Shown here: positions 1 to 8,536 of the stretch, in pieces
How the letters are laid out: every line of letters starts with the position of its first letter
Numbering within the stretch: position 1 is the stretch's first letter
NCBI GenBank assembly: GCA_002279285.1
Contig: NCBR01000092.1
Location: 1-8,943, forward strand
Length of the DNA stretch: 8,943 nt
Source: Acidobacteria bacterium 37-71-11
GTDB taxonomy: Bacteria > Acidobacteriota > Thermoanaerobaculia > Thermoanaerobaculales > Thermoanaerobaculaceae
Direction of reading: 5' to 3'
The notes under the pieces: generated by a model
Seen by the model: only the letters and a program-made list of their open reading frames with translations
Told to the model about the DNA's origin: nothing
The model's database searches: none
Translations under genes and position numbers: made by a program

Positions 1-1014
1 GAACTTCGACAGCGTCGAGCTTCCGTACCCGGCCGCGCCGCTGAGGGTCAGCGTGGGGAAGTACGCGGCGCGCGCGACGCCGATCTCGGCGTTGGCCGCG
101 GCGACGCGACGCTCCGCAGCGGCGATGTCCGGCCGCCGTTCCAGCAGCTCCGACGGGAGGCCGGCGGGGATGGCGGGGGGCGGCACGCGAATCGGCTGCG
201 GCGCGACGGCGAACGCCCCCGGCGGCTTGCCGACCAGCACCGCGATGGCGTGCTCCACCTGGGCGCGGGCAACCGAGAGGTCGGTCGCCTGCGCGCGTGT
301 CGTCTCGAACTGCGTCTGCGCCTGCGCCACGTCGATCCCAGAAACGACCCCCTGGTTGAAGCGGTTCGTGGTCAGCTCCAGCGCCTTCCGATACCCGGCA
401 ACCGTCGCGTCGAGCAGTTGCTTCTCCGCGTCGAGCCCGTGAAGGGCGAAGTAATCCGCGGCGAGCTCCGCCTGCATCGCGAGCTTGACGCTCTCCAGGT
501 CGGCGGCGCTCGCCTGCGCCCCGGCGACGCCGGCCTCGATGCTCCGCCGAACCCTGCCGAAGACGTCGAGCTCCCAGGAGAGGTCCACGGGCAGGGAGTA
601 CGCCGTGACGGTCGGCGCCGGGACTCCCGGAGCGCCGGAGGAGCGTGTCGTCAGGCCGCTCGACCTCGTCGCCGAGGGGCTCGTCCCCACGGTCGGGAAG
701 AGGCCCGCGTGCGCTCCGCGGGCCAGCGCCCTGGCGCCGCGGAAAGCGGCCTCGGCTTGCGCCACGTTCTGGTTCGAGACTTCGACCTGCTCCTCGAGGG
801 CGTTCAACCCCGGGTCCCCGAACACCTCCCACCACTTGCCGCGCCCGGCGCCGTCCTGCGGCTGCGCGGCTTTCCACTCGCCGGCCGCCGGCGCAGGTGG
901 CGCGGCTTCCTTGTACGCCGCCGGGACGGGAGCCCAGGGACGCCGGTACGTCGGGCCGACAGCGCACGCGGCCGAAAGGATCAAGAACGACGGGAGTACC
1001 AAGCGACGTACCAT
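1..1014 (-). CDS. Outer-membrane efflux channel lipoprotein, NodT/OprM family (C-terminus cut by window edge)
   Basis: This protein is the outer-membrane channel of the tripartite pump encoded by the three genes before it. Exactly 338 codons are visible and the frame is still open at position 1. Members usually have about 450-500 residues, so roughly a quarter is missing. I read it from the minus strand. The N-terminus is MVRRLVLPSFLILSAAC followed by AVGPTYRRP, a signal peptide with a lipidated Cys17 and the family's VGPxYxxP signature. The residue at -3 is Ser with Leu at -4, slightly off the usual lipobox. Later hallmarks are WELDVFGRVRR (near 150), the coiled-coil segment TNRFNQGVVSGIDVAQAQ (near 218-235), and LERRPDIAAAERRVAAANAEIGVARAAYFP (near 290-320), where the second OEP repeat begins. 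The ATG overlaps the previous stop as TGATG and has a strong GGAGGT ribosome site. Role as the partner channel is inferred from operon position and family; a pseudomonad counterpart in the same position is OpmB. Confidence 0.95.
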   Translation of the reverse strand, partial: MVRRLVLPSFLILSAACAVGPTYRRPWAPVPAAYKEAAPPAPAAGEWKAAQPQDGAGRGKWWEVFGDPGLNALEEQVEVSNQNVAQAEAAFRGARALARGAHAGLFPTVGTSPSATRSSGLTTRSSGAPGVPAPTVTAYSLPVDLSWELDVFGRVRRSIEAGVAGAQASAADLESVKLAMQAELAADYFALHGLDAEKQLLDATVAGYRKALELTTNRFNQGVVSGIDVAQAQTQFETTRAQATDLSVARAQVEHAIAVLVGKPPGAFAVAPQPIRVPPPAIPAGLPSELLERRPDIAAAERRVAAANAEIGVARAAYFPTLTLSGAAGYGSSTLSKF

Positions 1015-4000
1015 CAGGCTACCTCCACGGTGGGCGCCGGTTTCCGCACGTACTTGCGCCGGAGTTTCCCCAACCGGAGCCGGAACCGGTCCAGGTACAG
1101 GTAGACGACCGGTGTGGTGAACAGCGTCAGCATCTGGCTGAAGACCAGGCCGCCGACGATGGCGATGCCCAGGGGGCGACGCAACTCCGACCCGGTGCCC
1201 CCGCCGATCGCGAGCGGGAGGCCGCCCAGCAGCGCCGCCATCGTCGTCATCGTGATCGGCCTGAACCGGAGGAGGCACGCCTGGAAGATCGCCTGCTCCG
1301 GGGTCTTCCCCTCCTTGCGCTCGGCCTCGATCGCGAAGTCGATCATCAGGATCGCGTTCTTCTTCACGATACCGATCAGCAGGATGATGCCGATCAGCGC
1401 GATGACCGACAGCTCGGTGTGGAACACGAGCAGCGCCAGCAGCGCGCCGACGCCGGCGGAGGGCAGCGTCGAAAGGATCGTCACCGGGTGGATCAGGCTC
1501 TCGTACAGCACGCCGAGCACGATGTAGACCGCCAGGAGCGCCGCCACGATCAGCAACGGCTCGCTGGCCAGCGAGGCCTGGAACGCCTGGGCCGTGCCCT
1601 GAAAGCTGCCGCGGATCGTCGCCGGAAGCCGCATCTGGGCCTCGGCCCGCTGGACCGCGCTGACCGCGCTGCCGAGGGAGACCCCGAGCGGAAGGTTGAA
1701 CGAGAGCGTGACCGCCGGGAACTGGCCCTGGTGGTTGACCTGGAGCGGCGCGGTGTTCGGCGCGTACTTCGTGAACTCGGCGAGCGGCACCATGCCCCCC
1801 TTGGTGGAAGGCAGGTAGATGTCCTTCAGCCCGTTCGGGTTCTGCCAGAACCGCGGCGCGGCCTCCATGATCACGTGGTACTGGTTCAGCTGCGTGTACA
1901 TCGTCGAGACCTGACGCTGGCCGAAGGCGTCGTAGAGCGTGTTGTCGAGCATGCGGGGGGTGATCCCAAGACGCGACGCCGTGGTGCGATCGATGGTGAG
2001 CGCGGCCTGGAGGCCCTTGTTCTGCTGATCGCTGTTGACGTCGGCGAGCTCCTTGAGCGTGCGGAGCCGGTCGACCACACGCGGCGCCCACTGGAACAGC
2101 TCGTCGGAGTTGTCGCCCTGCAGCGTGTACTGGTACTGCGTGGCGGAGGGGCGACCCCCGATGCGGATGTCCTGGACCGACTGCAGGTAGAGGGTCGCGC
2201 CCGGGACGCGGGCGAGCTTGCCGCGCAGACGCGCGATGACCTGGTCCGCGGTCACGTCGCGTTCGGACTGCGGCTTCAGGCTGACGAACATCCGGCCGGT
2301 GTTCACGGTCCCGCCGAGGAACCCGTTGGCGCTGGCGACCGCCGGGTCGCGCATCGTCGTCGTCACGAACTCCCGGAGCTTGGCCTGCATCGCCTGGAAC
2401 GAGGTGTCCTGATCGGCAACGATCTGCCCCATGATCCGGCCGGTGTCCTGCTGCGGAAAGAAGCCCTTCGGGACCTTCGCATACAGGACGATCGTCGCGG
2501 CCATGGTCCCGAGCGTAACCGCCAGCGTCAGCGGCTGGTGCCGGAGTACCCACCCCAGCGCCTTCTCGTAGCGGCCGATGATCCAGGCGAACCCCCGTTC
2601 GCTCGCCAGGAAGAAGCGGCCGTGCTTCTCCTCCCCGCGCGGGCGCAGCAGCGTGGCGCACATCATCGGCGTGGCCGTCAACGAGACCACCAGGGACACG
2701 CCGATCGCGACGGACAAAGTGACCGCGAACTCCCGGAAGAGCCGTCCGACGATCCCGCCCATCAGCAGGATCGGGATGAACACCGCGACCAGGGAGCAGC
2801 TGATCGAGACGACCGTGAAGCCGATCTCCTTGGCGCCCACCAGGGCGGCCTCCATCGGCTGCATCCCCGCTTCGAGGTGGCGCGTGATGTTCTCGATCAC
2901 GACGATGGCGTCGTCCACGACGAACCCGGTCGCGACCGTCAGCGCCATCAGCGAGAGGTTGTCGATGCTGTATCCGAGCAGGTACATGACCCCGAACGTG
3001 CCGACGAGCGAGATCGGCACCGCGACGCTGGGGATCAGGGTCGAGCGCGCGCTGCGGAGGAACAGGAAGACGACCAGGATCACGAGGGCGATCGAGATGC
3101 ACAGCGTGATCTCGACGTCCCGGACCGACGCCCGGATGGTCTGGGTGGAGTCGATCAGCAGGCTGAGCTTGATCGAAGGCGGGATCGAGGCCTGGAGCTG
3201 CGGCAGAACGGCGCGCACGCCGTCGACGGTGTCGATGATGTTCGCACCGGGCTGGCGGAATACGATGATGATGACGGCCGGCTTGCCGTTCGACAGCCCC
3301 ATGGTGCGGACGTCCTCGACCGAGTCCGTGACGTCGGCGACGTCGGCCAGACGGACGGCCGCGCCGTCTTTGTAACGAAGCACGAGCTTCCGGTACTCGG
3401 GGGCCGTGAGCAGCTGGTCCGTGGTGGCGAGCGACCACACGCGGTGGCCGTCGGCGACCTCGCCCTTGGGCCGGTTGGCGTTCGCCGACGCAAGCATGGC
3501 GCGGACATCTTCGAGGGCAAGACCGGCGTTGTTGAGAGCCGGCGGATCCAGCTCGACGCGGACGGCCGGCAACGCGCTGCCGCCGACGAAGACCTGCCCG
3601 ACGCCCTGGACCTGCGCCAGCTTCTGCTGCAGGACCGTCGAGGCGATGTCGTACATCTGCGGACGGTCGAGGAAGTCGGAGGTGAGCGAGAGCAACATGA
3701 TCGGCGCGTCGGCCGGATTGACCTTCCGGTACCGCGGGTTGCTCGGCAGGTTGGCCGGGAGCTGGCCCCGCGCCGCGTTGATCGCCGCCTGCACGTCGCG
3801 TGCCGCGGCGTCGATGTTGCGGTTCAGGTCGAACTGCAGCGTGATGTTCGTCGATCCGAGCGAGCTCGTCGAGGTCATCTCGGTCACACCGGCGATCCGG
3901 CCGAACTGGCGCTCGAGCGGCGTCGCCACCGACGAGGCCATCGTCTCGGGGCTCGCCCCCGGCAGGCCCGCCGAGACGTTGATCGTGGGGAAGTCCACCT

Positions 4001-4124
4001 GCGGCAGCGGCGAAACCGGCAGGAATCTGTAGCCGATCGCGCCGGCCAGCGCGATCGCGACCACCATCAGGGTTGTCGCGACCGGCCGGTGGATGAACGG
4101 CGACGAGAGCGACGAGACCTTCAA
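1014..4124 (-). CDS. mdtC: RND multidrug efflux transporter, MdtC/MuxC type
   Basis: An inner-membrane proton/drug antiporter subunit of 1036 residues, normal for the HAE-1 RND family (E. coli MdtC has 1025). It begins at a TTG codon overlapping the mdtB stop (TTGA). The TTG start fits the conserved N-terminus, FIHRPVATTL against MdtC FIYRPVATIL. MdtC-like signatures include PLPQVDFPTI, PGASPETMASSVATPLERQ and YRKVNPADAPIM. TM1 is about 14-31, TM2 341-356, TM3 363-383 and TM4 around 389-410. Two large periplasmic loops follow TM1 and TM7. Proton-relay residues are intact: Asp404-Asp405 in GFVVDDAIVVIEN, Lys922 in GIVKKNAILM (TM10) and Arg955 in FRPITMTT (TM11). In E. coli, MdtC joins MdtB as a 2:1 MdtB:MdtC trimer, reported to export novobiocin and bile salts; the same assembly is inferred here. 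The actual substrates cannot be read from the sequence. No frameshift was seen. Confidence 0.96.
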   Translation of the reverse strand: MKVSSLSSPFIHRPVATTLMVVAIALAGAIGYRFLPVSPLPQVDFPTINVSAGLPGASPETMASSVATPLERQFGRIAGVTEMTSTSSLGSTNITLQFDLNRNIDAAARDVQAAINAARGQLPANLPSNPRYRKVNPADAPIMLLSLTSDFLDRPQMYDIASTVLQQKLAQVQGVGQVFVGGSALPAVRVELDPPALNNAGLALEDVRAMLASANANRPKGEVADGHRVWSLATTDQLLTAPEYRKLVLRYKDGAAVRLADVADVTDSVEDVRTMGLSNGKPAVIIIVFRQPGANIIDTVDGVRAVLPQLQASIPPSIKLSLLIDSTQTIRASVRDVEITLCISIALVILVVFLFLRSARSTLIPSVAVPISLVGTFGVMYLLGYSIDNLSLMALTVATGFVVDDAIVVIENITRHLEAGMQPMEAALVGAKEIGFTVVSISCSLVAVFIPILLMGGIVGRLFREFAVTLSVAIGVSLVVSLTATPMMCATLLRPRGEEKHGRFFLASERGFAWIIGRYEKALGWVLRHQPLTLAVTLGTMAATIVLYAKVPKGFFPQQDTGRIMGQIVADQDTSFQAMQAKLREFVTTTMRDPAVASANGFLGGTVNTGRMFVSLKPQSERDVTADQVIARLRGKLARVPGATLYLQSVQDIRIGGRPSATQYQYTLQGDNSDELFQWAPRVVDRLRTLKELADVNSDQQNKGLQAALTIDRTTASRLGITPRMLDNTLYDAFGQRQVSTMYTQLNQYHVIMEAAPRFWQNPNGLKDIYLPSTKGGMVPLAEFTKYAPNTAPLQVNHQGQFPAVTLSFNLPLGVSLGSAVSAVQRAEAQMRLPATIRGSFQGTAQAFQASLASEPLLIVAALLAVYIVLGVLYESLIHPVTILSTLPSAGVGALLALLVFHTELSVIALIGIILLIGIVKKNAILMIDFAIEAERKEGKTPEQAIFQACLLRFRPITMTTMAALLGGLPLAIGGGTGSELRRPLGIAIVGGLVFSQMLTLFTTPVVYLYLDRFRLRLGKLRRKYVRKPAPTVEVA
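1021..1026 (-). promoter_or_regulatory. Ribosome binding site of the outer-membrane channel gene
   Basis: The minus strand reads GGAGGT, six bases before the ATG at 1014. It lies within the last codons of the mdtC-type gene. This near-perfect Shine-Dalgarno supports the chosen ATG. It suggests the channel gene can recruit ribosomes directly as well as through the TGATG stop-start overlap. Confidence 0.85.
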
Positions 4125-7100
4125 TCGCTCTCCCCGCCGCCGAGAACTTCCGCAGGCCGCCCTTCACCCGTGTGCCGACGCCGCTCGAACCGGCCCGCAA
4201 GGCGGTCGAACGCGAGGTAGATCACGGGCGTCGTGTACAGGGTCAGGACCTGGCTGAAGATCAGCCCGCCGACGATGGCGATGCCGAGAGGCCGGCGCAG
4301 CTCGGCCCCGATCCCCCCGCCCACCGCCAGCGGCACTCCCGCCAGGAGCGCCGCCATGGTCGTCATCAGGATCGGCCGGAAGCGCAAAAGCGCCGCCTGG
4401 TAGATCGCCTCCCGCGGCGGCTTTCCCTCCTTGCGCTGCGCGTCGAGGGCGAAGTCGATCATCATGATCGCGTTCTTCTCCACGATGCCGATCAGCAGGA
4501 TGATGCCGATCAAGGCGATGATCGAGAACTCGATGTGGAACAGCATCAGTGACAACAGCGCACCGACGCCGGCGGACGGCAGCGTCGAGAGGATCGTGAC
4601 CGGGTGGATGTAGCTCTCGTACAGCACGCCGAGCAGGATGTAGACGGTGATGATCGCCGCGAGGATCAAGAACGGCGTGTGGACGAGCGACGCCCGGAAC
4701 GCCTGCGCGGTCCCCTGGAACGCCGTCTGGATGCTCGCCGGCAACCCGAGCTCGCCCCTCGCCTTGTCGATCGCCTGAACCGCCCCCCCGAGCGACGCGT
4801 CGGACGCGAGGTTGAAGGAGACGGTCACGACGGGGAACTGGCCCTGGTGGTTGATGGCGAGCGGGGCGTTGGTCGTCTCGACCGTCGTGAACGCGGCCAG
4901 CGGCACCGAGCCCCCGCCTGCCGAGCGGAGGAAGACGTTGCCGAGCTGCACGGGGCCCTGCTGGAACGCCGGCTGCGCCTCGAGCACCACGCGGTACTGG
5001 TTCAGCTCCGTGAACATGGTCGAGATCTGGCGCTGGCCGAACGAGTCGTAGAGGGCGTTGTCGAGGTCGAGCGGGGTGATGCCCAGGCGGGACGCGGTGG
5101 TCCGGTCGAGGGTCAGGCGTGCTTCCAGTCCGGCGCTCTGCTGGTCGGACGCAACGTCGCGGAGCTCGGGGAGCTGATGCAGGCGGTCGACGAAGCGGGG
5201 GGCCCACTGTGCCAGCTCGCGGCCGTCCGGGTCCTCGAGGCTGTACTGGTACTGCGTGCGGCTGACGCGATCTTCAACCGTGAGGTCCTGGACCGGTTGC
5301 ATGAACAGCGTGATGCCCTCCACCTTCGCGAGCTCGGGTTGCAGCCGGCGGATGATCTCGCTGGCGCTCGCCCCGCGCTGGGCCAACGGCTTCAAGTTGA
5401 TCTGGATGCGGCCGCTGTTCATCGTCGTGTTGGTGCCGTCGATGCCGATGAACGACGAGAGGCTCTGCACGGCGGGGTCCTTGAGGATCGCGCCCGCGAG
5501 CGCCCGCTGGCGGTCGGCCATCGCCGGGAATGAGATGGTCTGCGAGGCCTCCGAGATCCCGAGGATCACGCCCGTGTCCTGCACCGGGAAAAATCCTTTG
5601 GGGATGACGACGTAGAGAAGGACCGTCGAGACCAGCGTCACCACGGCGACGAGCAGCGTTGCCGGCTGGTGCTTGAGCACCCACGTGAGCGTCCGGCCGT
5701 AGAACGCGATTACGGCGTCCCACGCGCGCTGCGAGCTGCGGTAGAACTTGCTCTGTTCCTCCTCCCGCTTCAGGTGCAGCAGCTTGGCGGACATCATCGG
5801 CGTCAGCGTCAGCGAAACCGCGGCGGAGATCAGGATCGTCACCGAAAGGGTCACGGCGAACTCGCGGAACAGCCGGCCGACGATGTCGCCCATGAACAGG
5901 AGCGGGATGAGGACCGCGATCAGCGACACGGTCAACGACAGGATGGTGAAACCGATTTGCGCCGATCCCTTGAGCGCCGCTTCGAGGGGTGGCACTCCTT
6001 CCTCGATGTACCGCGTGATGTTCTCGATCATCACGATGGCGTCGTCGACCACGAAACCCGTCGAGATCGTCAGCGCCATGAGGGTGAGGTTGTTGAGGCT
6101 GTAGCCGAGCAGGTACATGACGCCGAAGGTGCCCACCAGCGAGAGCGGCACCGCCACACTCGGGATCACCGTGCCCGCGGTCGTGCGCAGGAAGAGAAAG
6201 ATCACCATTACCACGAGGCCGATAGTGAGCAGCAGCTCGAACTCGACGTCGTGGACCGAGGCGCGGATCGTCGTCGTGCGGTCGGTGAGGATCGAGACCT
6301 TGATCGCCGAAGGCAACGAGGCGCGGAGCTGCGGCAGCAGCGTCTTGATCCGATCGACGACCGCGATGATGTTGGCGCCGGGCTGGCGCTGGATGTTGAG
6401 GATGACCGCCGGCGTCTGGTTCACCCACGCCGCCTGCCTGACGTTCTCCGTGTCGTCGATCACGTTGGCGACGTCGGAGAGCCGCACCGGCGCGCCGTTG
6501 CGATAGGCGACGATCAGCGGACGGTACTGGGCGGAGGACAGCAGCTGGTCGTTGGCCCAGATCGAGTACGACTGGCTCTTCCCGTCGAAGGCGCCCTTCG
6601 CCTGGTTGACGTTCGTCTGCGCGATCGCCGTGCGGATGTCCTCCATCGTCAGCCCGTACGAGGAGAGCGTGGTCGGGTTCACCTGCACGCGCACCGCCGG
6701 CTTCTGGCCGCCACTGATGCTCACCAGGCCGACGCCCGGGAGCTGCGCGATCTTCTGCGCGAACCTCGTGTCGGCGAAGTCCTCGACCTTGGGCAGCGGC
6801 AGCGTGTCCGATGTGAGCGCGAGCGTCAGGACCGGCGCATCGGCGGGGTTGATCTTGCTGTAGATCGGCGGGTTCGGCAGGTCGCGCGGGAGGTAGGTCC
6901 CCGCCGCGTTGATCGCCGCCTGCACCTCCTGCTCGGCCACGTCGATGTTGAGGTCCAGCACGAACTGCAGCGTGATCAACGAGCTCCCCGCCGAGCTGCT
7001 CGAAGTCATCTGGTTGAGCCCCGGCATCTGCCCGAACTGACGCTCGAGCGGAGCGGTGACCGCCGACGCCATCACGTCGGGGCTCGCGCCCGGGTAGAAC

Positions 7101-7246
7101 GTCACGATCTGGATCGTCGGGTAGTCGACCTGGGGCAGCGCCGAAACCGGGAGCAGCTTGAACCCGATGGCGCCGGCGATCAGGATCGCCGCCATCAACA
7201 GCGACGTGGCGATCGGCCGCAGGATGAACGGGCGCGAGGGGTTCAT
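4121..7246 (-). CDS. mdtB: RND multidrug efflux transporter, MdtB/MuxB type
   Basis: An inner-membrane RND transporter subunit of 1041 residues (E. coli MdtB has 1040). I start it at the ATG at 7246, giving MNPSRPFILRPIATSLL, which aligns with MdtB SRLFIMRPVATTLL. The frame stays open further upstream, but that part lies inside the adaptor gene and has no RND similarity. MdtB signatures are VSALPQVDYPTIQIVT, PGASPDVMASAVTAPLERQFGQM, AEQEVQAAINAA, and GDIVGRLFREFAVTLS. TM1 is about 11-29, TM2 338-353, TM3 360-380, TM4 386-407 and TM8 858-875. Relay residues are Asp401-Asp402, Lys924 and Arg957. The residue before Lys924 is Glu (GIVEKNAI), where MdtB and the neighbouring subunit have Lys. The ATG overlaps the adaptor stop (ATGA) and lacks a clear Shine-Dalgarno, so translation is probably coupled. 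In E. coli, MdtB is reported as the main proton-translocating subunit of the MdtB2C trimer; that division of labour is an inference here. Confidence 0.96.
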   Translation of the reverse strand: MNPSRPFILRPIATSLLMAAILIAGAIGFKLLPVSALPQVDYPTIQIVTFYPGASPDVMASAVTAPLERQFGQMPGLNQMTSSSSAGSSLITLQFVLDLNIDVAEQEVQAAINAAGTYLPRDLPNPPIYSKINPADAPVLTLALTSDTLPLPKVEDFADTRFAQKIAQLPGVGLVSISGGQKPAVRVQVNPTTLSSYGLTMEDIRTAIAQTNVNQAKGAFDGKSQSYSIWANDQLLSSAQYRPLIVAYRNGAPVRLSDVANVIDDTENVRQAAWVNQTPAVILNIQRQPGANIIAVVDRIKTLLPQLRASLPSAIKVSILTDRTTTIRASVHDVEFELLLTIGLVVMVIFLFLRTTAGTVIPSVAVPLSLVGTFGVMYLLGYSLNNLTLMALTISTGFVVDDAIVMIENITRYIEEGVPPLEAALKGSAQIGFTILSLTVSLIAVLIPLLFMGDIVGRLFREFAVTLSVTILISAAVSLTLTPMMSAKLLHLKREEEQSKFYRSSQRAWDAVIAFYGRTLTWVLKHQPATLLVAVVTLVSTVLLYVVIPKGFFPVQDTGVILGISEASQTISFPAMADRQRALAGAILKDPAVQSLSSFIGIDGTNTTMNSGRIQINLKPLAQRGASASEIIRRLQPELAKVEGITLFMQPVQDLTVEDRVSRTQYQYSLEDPDGRELAQWAPRFVDRLHQLPELRDVASDQQSAGLEARLTLDRTTASRLGITPLDLDNALYDSFGQRQISTMFTELNQYRVVLEAQPAFQQGPVQLGNVFLRSAGGGSVPLAAFTTVETTNAPLAINHQGQFPVVTVSFNLASDASLGGAVQAIDKARGELGLPASIQTAFQGTAQAFRASLVHTPFLILAAIITVYILLGVLYESYIHPVTILSTLPSAGVGALLSLMLFHIEFSIIALIGIILLIGIVEKNAIMMIDFALDAQRKEGKPPREAIYQAALLRFRPILMTTMAALLAGVPLAVGGGIGAELRRPLGIAIVGGLIFSQVLTLYTTPVIYLAFDRLAGRFERRRHTGEGRPAEVLGGGESD
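4122..4135 (-). promoter_or_regulatory. Ribosome binding site and TTG start of the mdtC-type gene
   Basis: On the minus strand GGGGAG (4135-4130) is followed by a five-base spacer and TTG (4124-4122). The TTG shares bases with the TGA stop of the mdtB-type gene, forming TTGA. No ATG or GTG lies near enough to replace it: the next in-frame ATG (residue 20) would remove half of TM1. Protein similarity to MdtC begins right after this codon. Confidence 0.8.
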
Positions 7247-8484
7247 GAGTTCTGCTGCCGGGCGCCGTTCGGCTTTGCCAGGGCGACGAGCGTTCCGGGC
7301 TGGAGTTTGTCCGCACCGTCGACGACCACGACTTCTCCGGAGGAGATGCCTCTCTGCACGGAGGTCGTGTCGCCTTCGGTCAGCTGCACGTCGACCGTGC
7401 GCATCTCGACCGTGGAGTCGGGCTTGACCACATAGACGTACGTCGACTGCGGGCTGCGCTGAATCGCCGCGGTCGGAATGAGGACTGTCCGGTGCAACGT
7501 GTCGACCAGGAGGCGCACGTTGACGAACTGGTTCGGGTAGAGCGCCGAGTCCTGGTTGGGGAACTGCGCCCGCATCCGGACCGTTCCGGTCGACGGATCG
7601 ATTTGGTTGTCGATCGCCAGAAGGGTGCCGGTCGCGAGCTTGCGCTTGAGATCGCGGTCCCACGCCTCGACGGGGAGTACGTGTCCGCTCTTTTTCTGCT
7701 GCAGCACCGACTGGAGGTGGTCGGCGGCGATCGTGAAGATCACCGTGATCGGCTGCTGCTGCGTGATCACCAGCAGGCCGTTCTGGTCGGTGGCGTGGAC
7801 GATGTTCCCCGGGTCCACCAGCCGGAGGCCGACGACTCCGGAGGCCGGCGCCGTGATCCGGCTGTAGATCAGGTTCAGCTTCGCGCTCTCGACCTGTGCC
7901 CGATCGCTCTTGATCGCCGCCTCGGTCTGATCCACGGTCGCCGCCTGGGTGTCGAGTTGCTGGCCCGAAATGGAGTTGTCCTTGATCAGGACCCGGTAGC
8001 GGTCGAGATCGACCCTGGCGTTCTTCAGTGCGGCCTCGTCCTTGGCGAGCTGTCCCTCCGCCTGGTGGAGCTGGACCTCGAACGGCCTGGGGTCGATCTG
8101 CGCGAGCAGGTCACCCTTGCGGACGAGCTGTCCCTCGCGGTACGCGACGCTGACCAGCTCGCCGTCGACCCGGCTGCGCACGGTGACCGTGTTGACCGGC
8201 GTCACGGTGCCCAGCCCGTTCTGGTACACCCCGAGGTCCCCGACCGTGGCGGCCGCGCCGACGACCGGCACCGCGCGCGCGGCGGTCCGCTTTCCGACCC
8301 GGGCGCCGTTCGACTGCCCGAGCAACGAATGGGACAGGACGAGGAAGGCCAGGACGGCGAAAACGCCGGCCGCCACCACCCAACGCCGCCGGTCGCGCCC
8401 TGCGCCCGCGCCGGGAGCCCCCGGCGCGCCCCCGCCCGATTCGATATGTTGAAGCCCGCCATCACGCGCGCTGGTAAGGCTCAT
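7243..8484 (-). CDS. mdtA: RND efflux membrane fusion (periplasmic adaptor) protein, MdtA type
   Basis: The adaptor that bridges the RND pump and the outer-membrane channel; 413 residues against 415 in E. coli MdtA. A basic, Gly/Ala/Pro-rich cytoplasmic tail (1-34) is followed by one membrane anchor (about 35-54). No lipobox is seen, so it is anchored by the helix. Then come the first half of the lipoyl/barrel-sandwich domain (about 95-133, with TVRSRVDGELVSV and EGQLVRKGDLLAQIDPRPF), an alpha-helical hairpin (134-204) and the second lipoyl half (205-240, with SRITAPASGVVGLRLVDPGN). The beta-barrel domain (about 243-325) contains VEAWDRD, IDNQIDPSTGTVRMRA and YPNQFVNVRLLVD, all close to MdtA. 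The membrane-proximal domain is about 330-400, with VLIPTAAIQ. The ATG at 8484 has GGGGGA eight bases upstream. It is the first gene of the operon and overlaps the next by ATGA. The tail before the anchor is longer than in E. coli MdtA, so a later start is possible, but no other good start with a ribosome site was seen. Confidence 0.96.
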   Translation of the reverse strand: MSLTSARDGGLQHIESGGGAPGAPGAGAGRDRRRWVVAAGVFAVLAFLVLSHSLLGQSNGARVGKRTAARAVPVVGAAATVGDLGVYQNGLGTVTPVNTVTVRSRVDGELVSVAYREGQLVRKGDLLAQIDPRPFEVQLHQAEGQLAKDEAALKNARVDLDRYRVLIKDNSISGQQLDTQAATVDQTEAAIKSDRAQVESAKLNLIYSRITAPASGVVGLRLVDPGNIVHATDQNGLLVITQQQPITVIFTIAADHLQSVLQQKKSGHVLPVEAWDRDLKRKLATGTLLAIDNQIDPSTGTVRMRAQFPNQDSALYPNQFVNVRLLVDTLHRTVLIPTAAIQRSPQSTYVYVVKPDSTVEMRTVDVQLTEGDTTSVQRGISSGEVVVVDGADKLQPGTLVALAKPNGARQQNS

Positions 8485-8492
8485 TTCGTGGG

Positions 8493-8498
8493 TCCCCC
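8493..8498 (-). promoter_or_regulatory. Ribosome binding site of the mdtA-type gene
   Basis: The minus strand reads GGGGGA, eight bases before the ATG at 8484. It is a plausible, if imperfect, Shine-Dalgarno and supports this start for the first gene. Confidence 0.6.
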
Positions 8499-8536
8499 GA
8501 TTCGCGGAGCGCCAACCCTCGGCTTCCGCACCGGAG

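Noticed and set aside
645..4220. A 1191-codon open frame on the plus strand, antisense to the mdtC-type gene and to part of the channel gene
   Set aside because: Its product is dominated by Arg, Asp, Glu, Gly and Ala, with no recognisable domain. It is the expected mirror of a high-GC coding gene on the other strand, whose RND product is unmistakable.
1014..7246. The tandem RND genes as a recent duplication
   Set aside because: They share short conserved stretches, such as the region around 1441-1520 and 4559-4640. However, each matches a different E. coli subunit (MdtC and MdtB) in its specific signatures, so the split is old.
5669..7435. A 588-codon open frame on the plus strand opposite the mdtB-type gene
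   Set aside because: It has the same Arg/Asp-rich composition and lies wholly over real minus-strand genes, so it is a shadow frame.
7247..7663. An extension of the mdtB-type frame by 139 codons upstream of the ATG at 7246
   Set aside because: The extension lies inside the adaptor gene in another frame, has no RND similarity, and would put an Arg-rich stretch before the conserved N-terminus.
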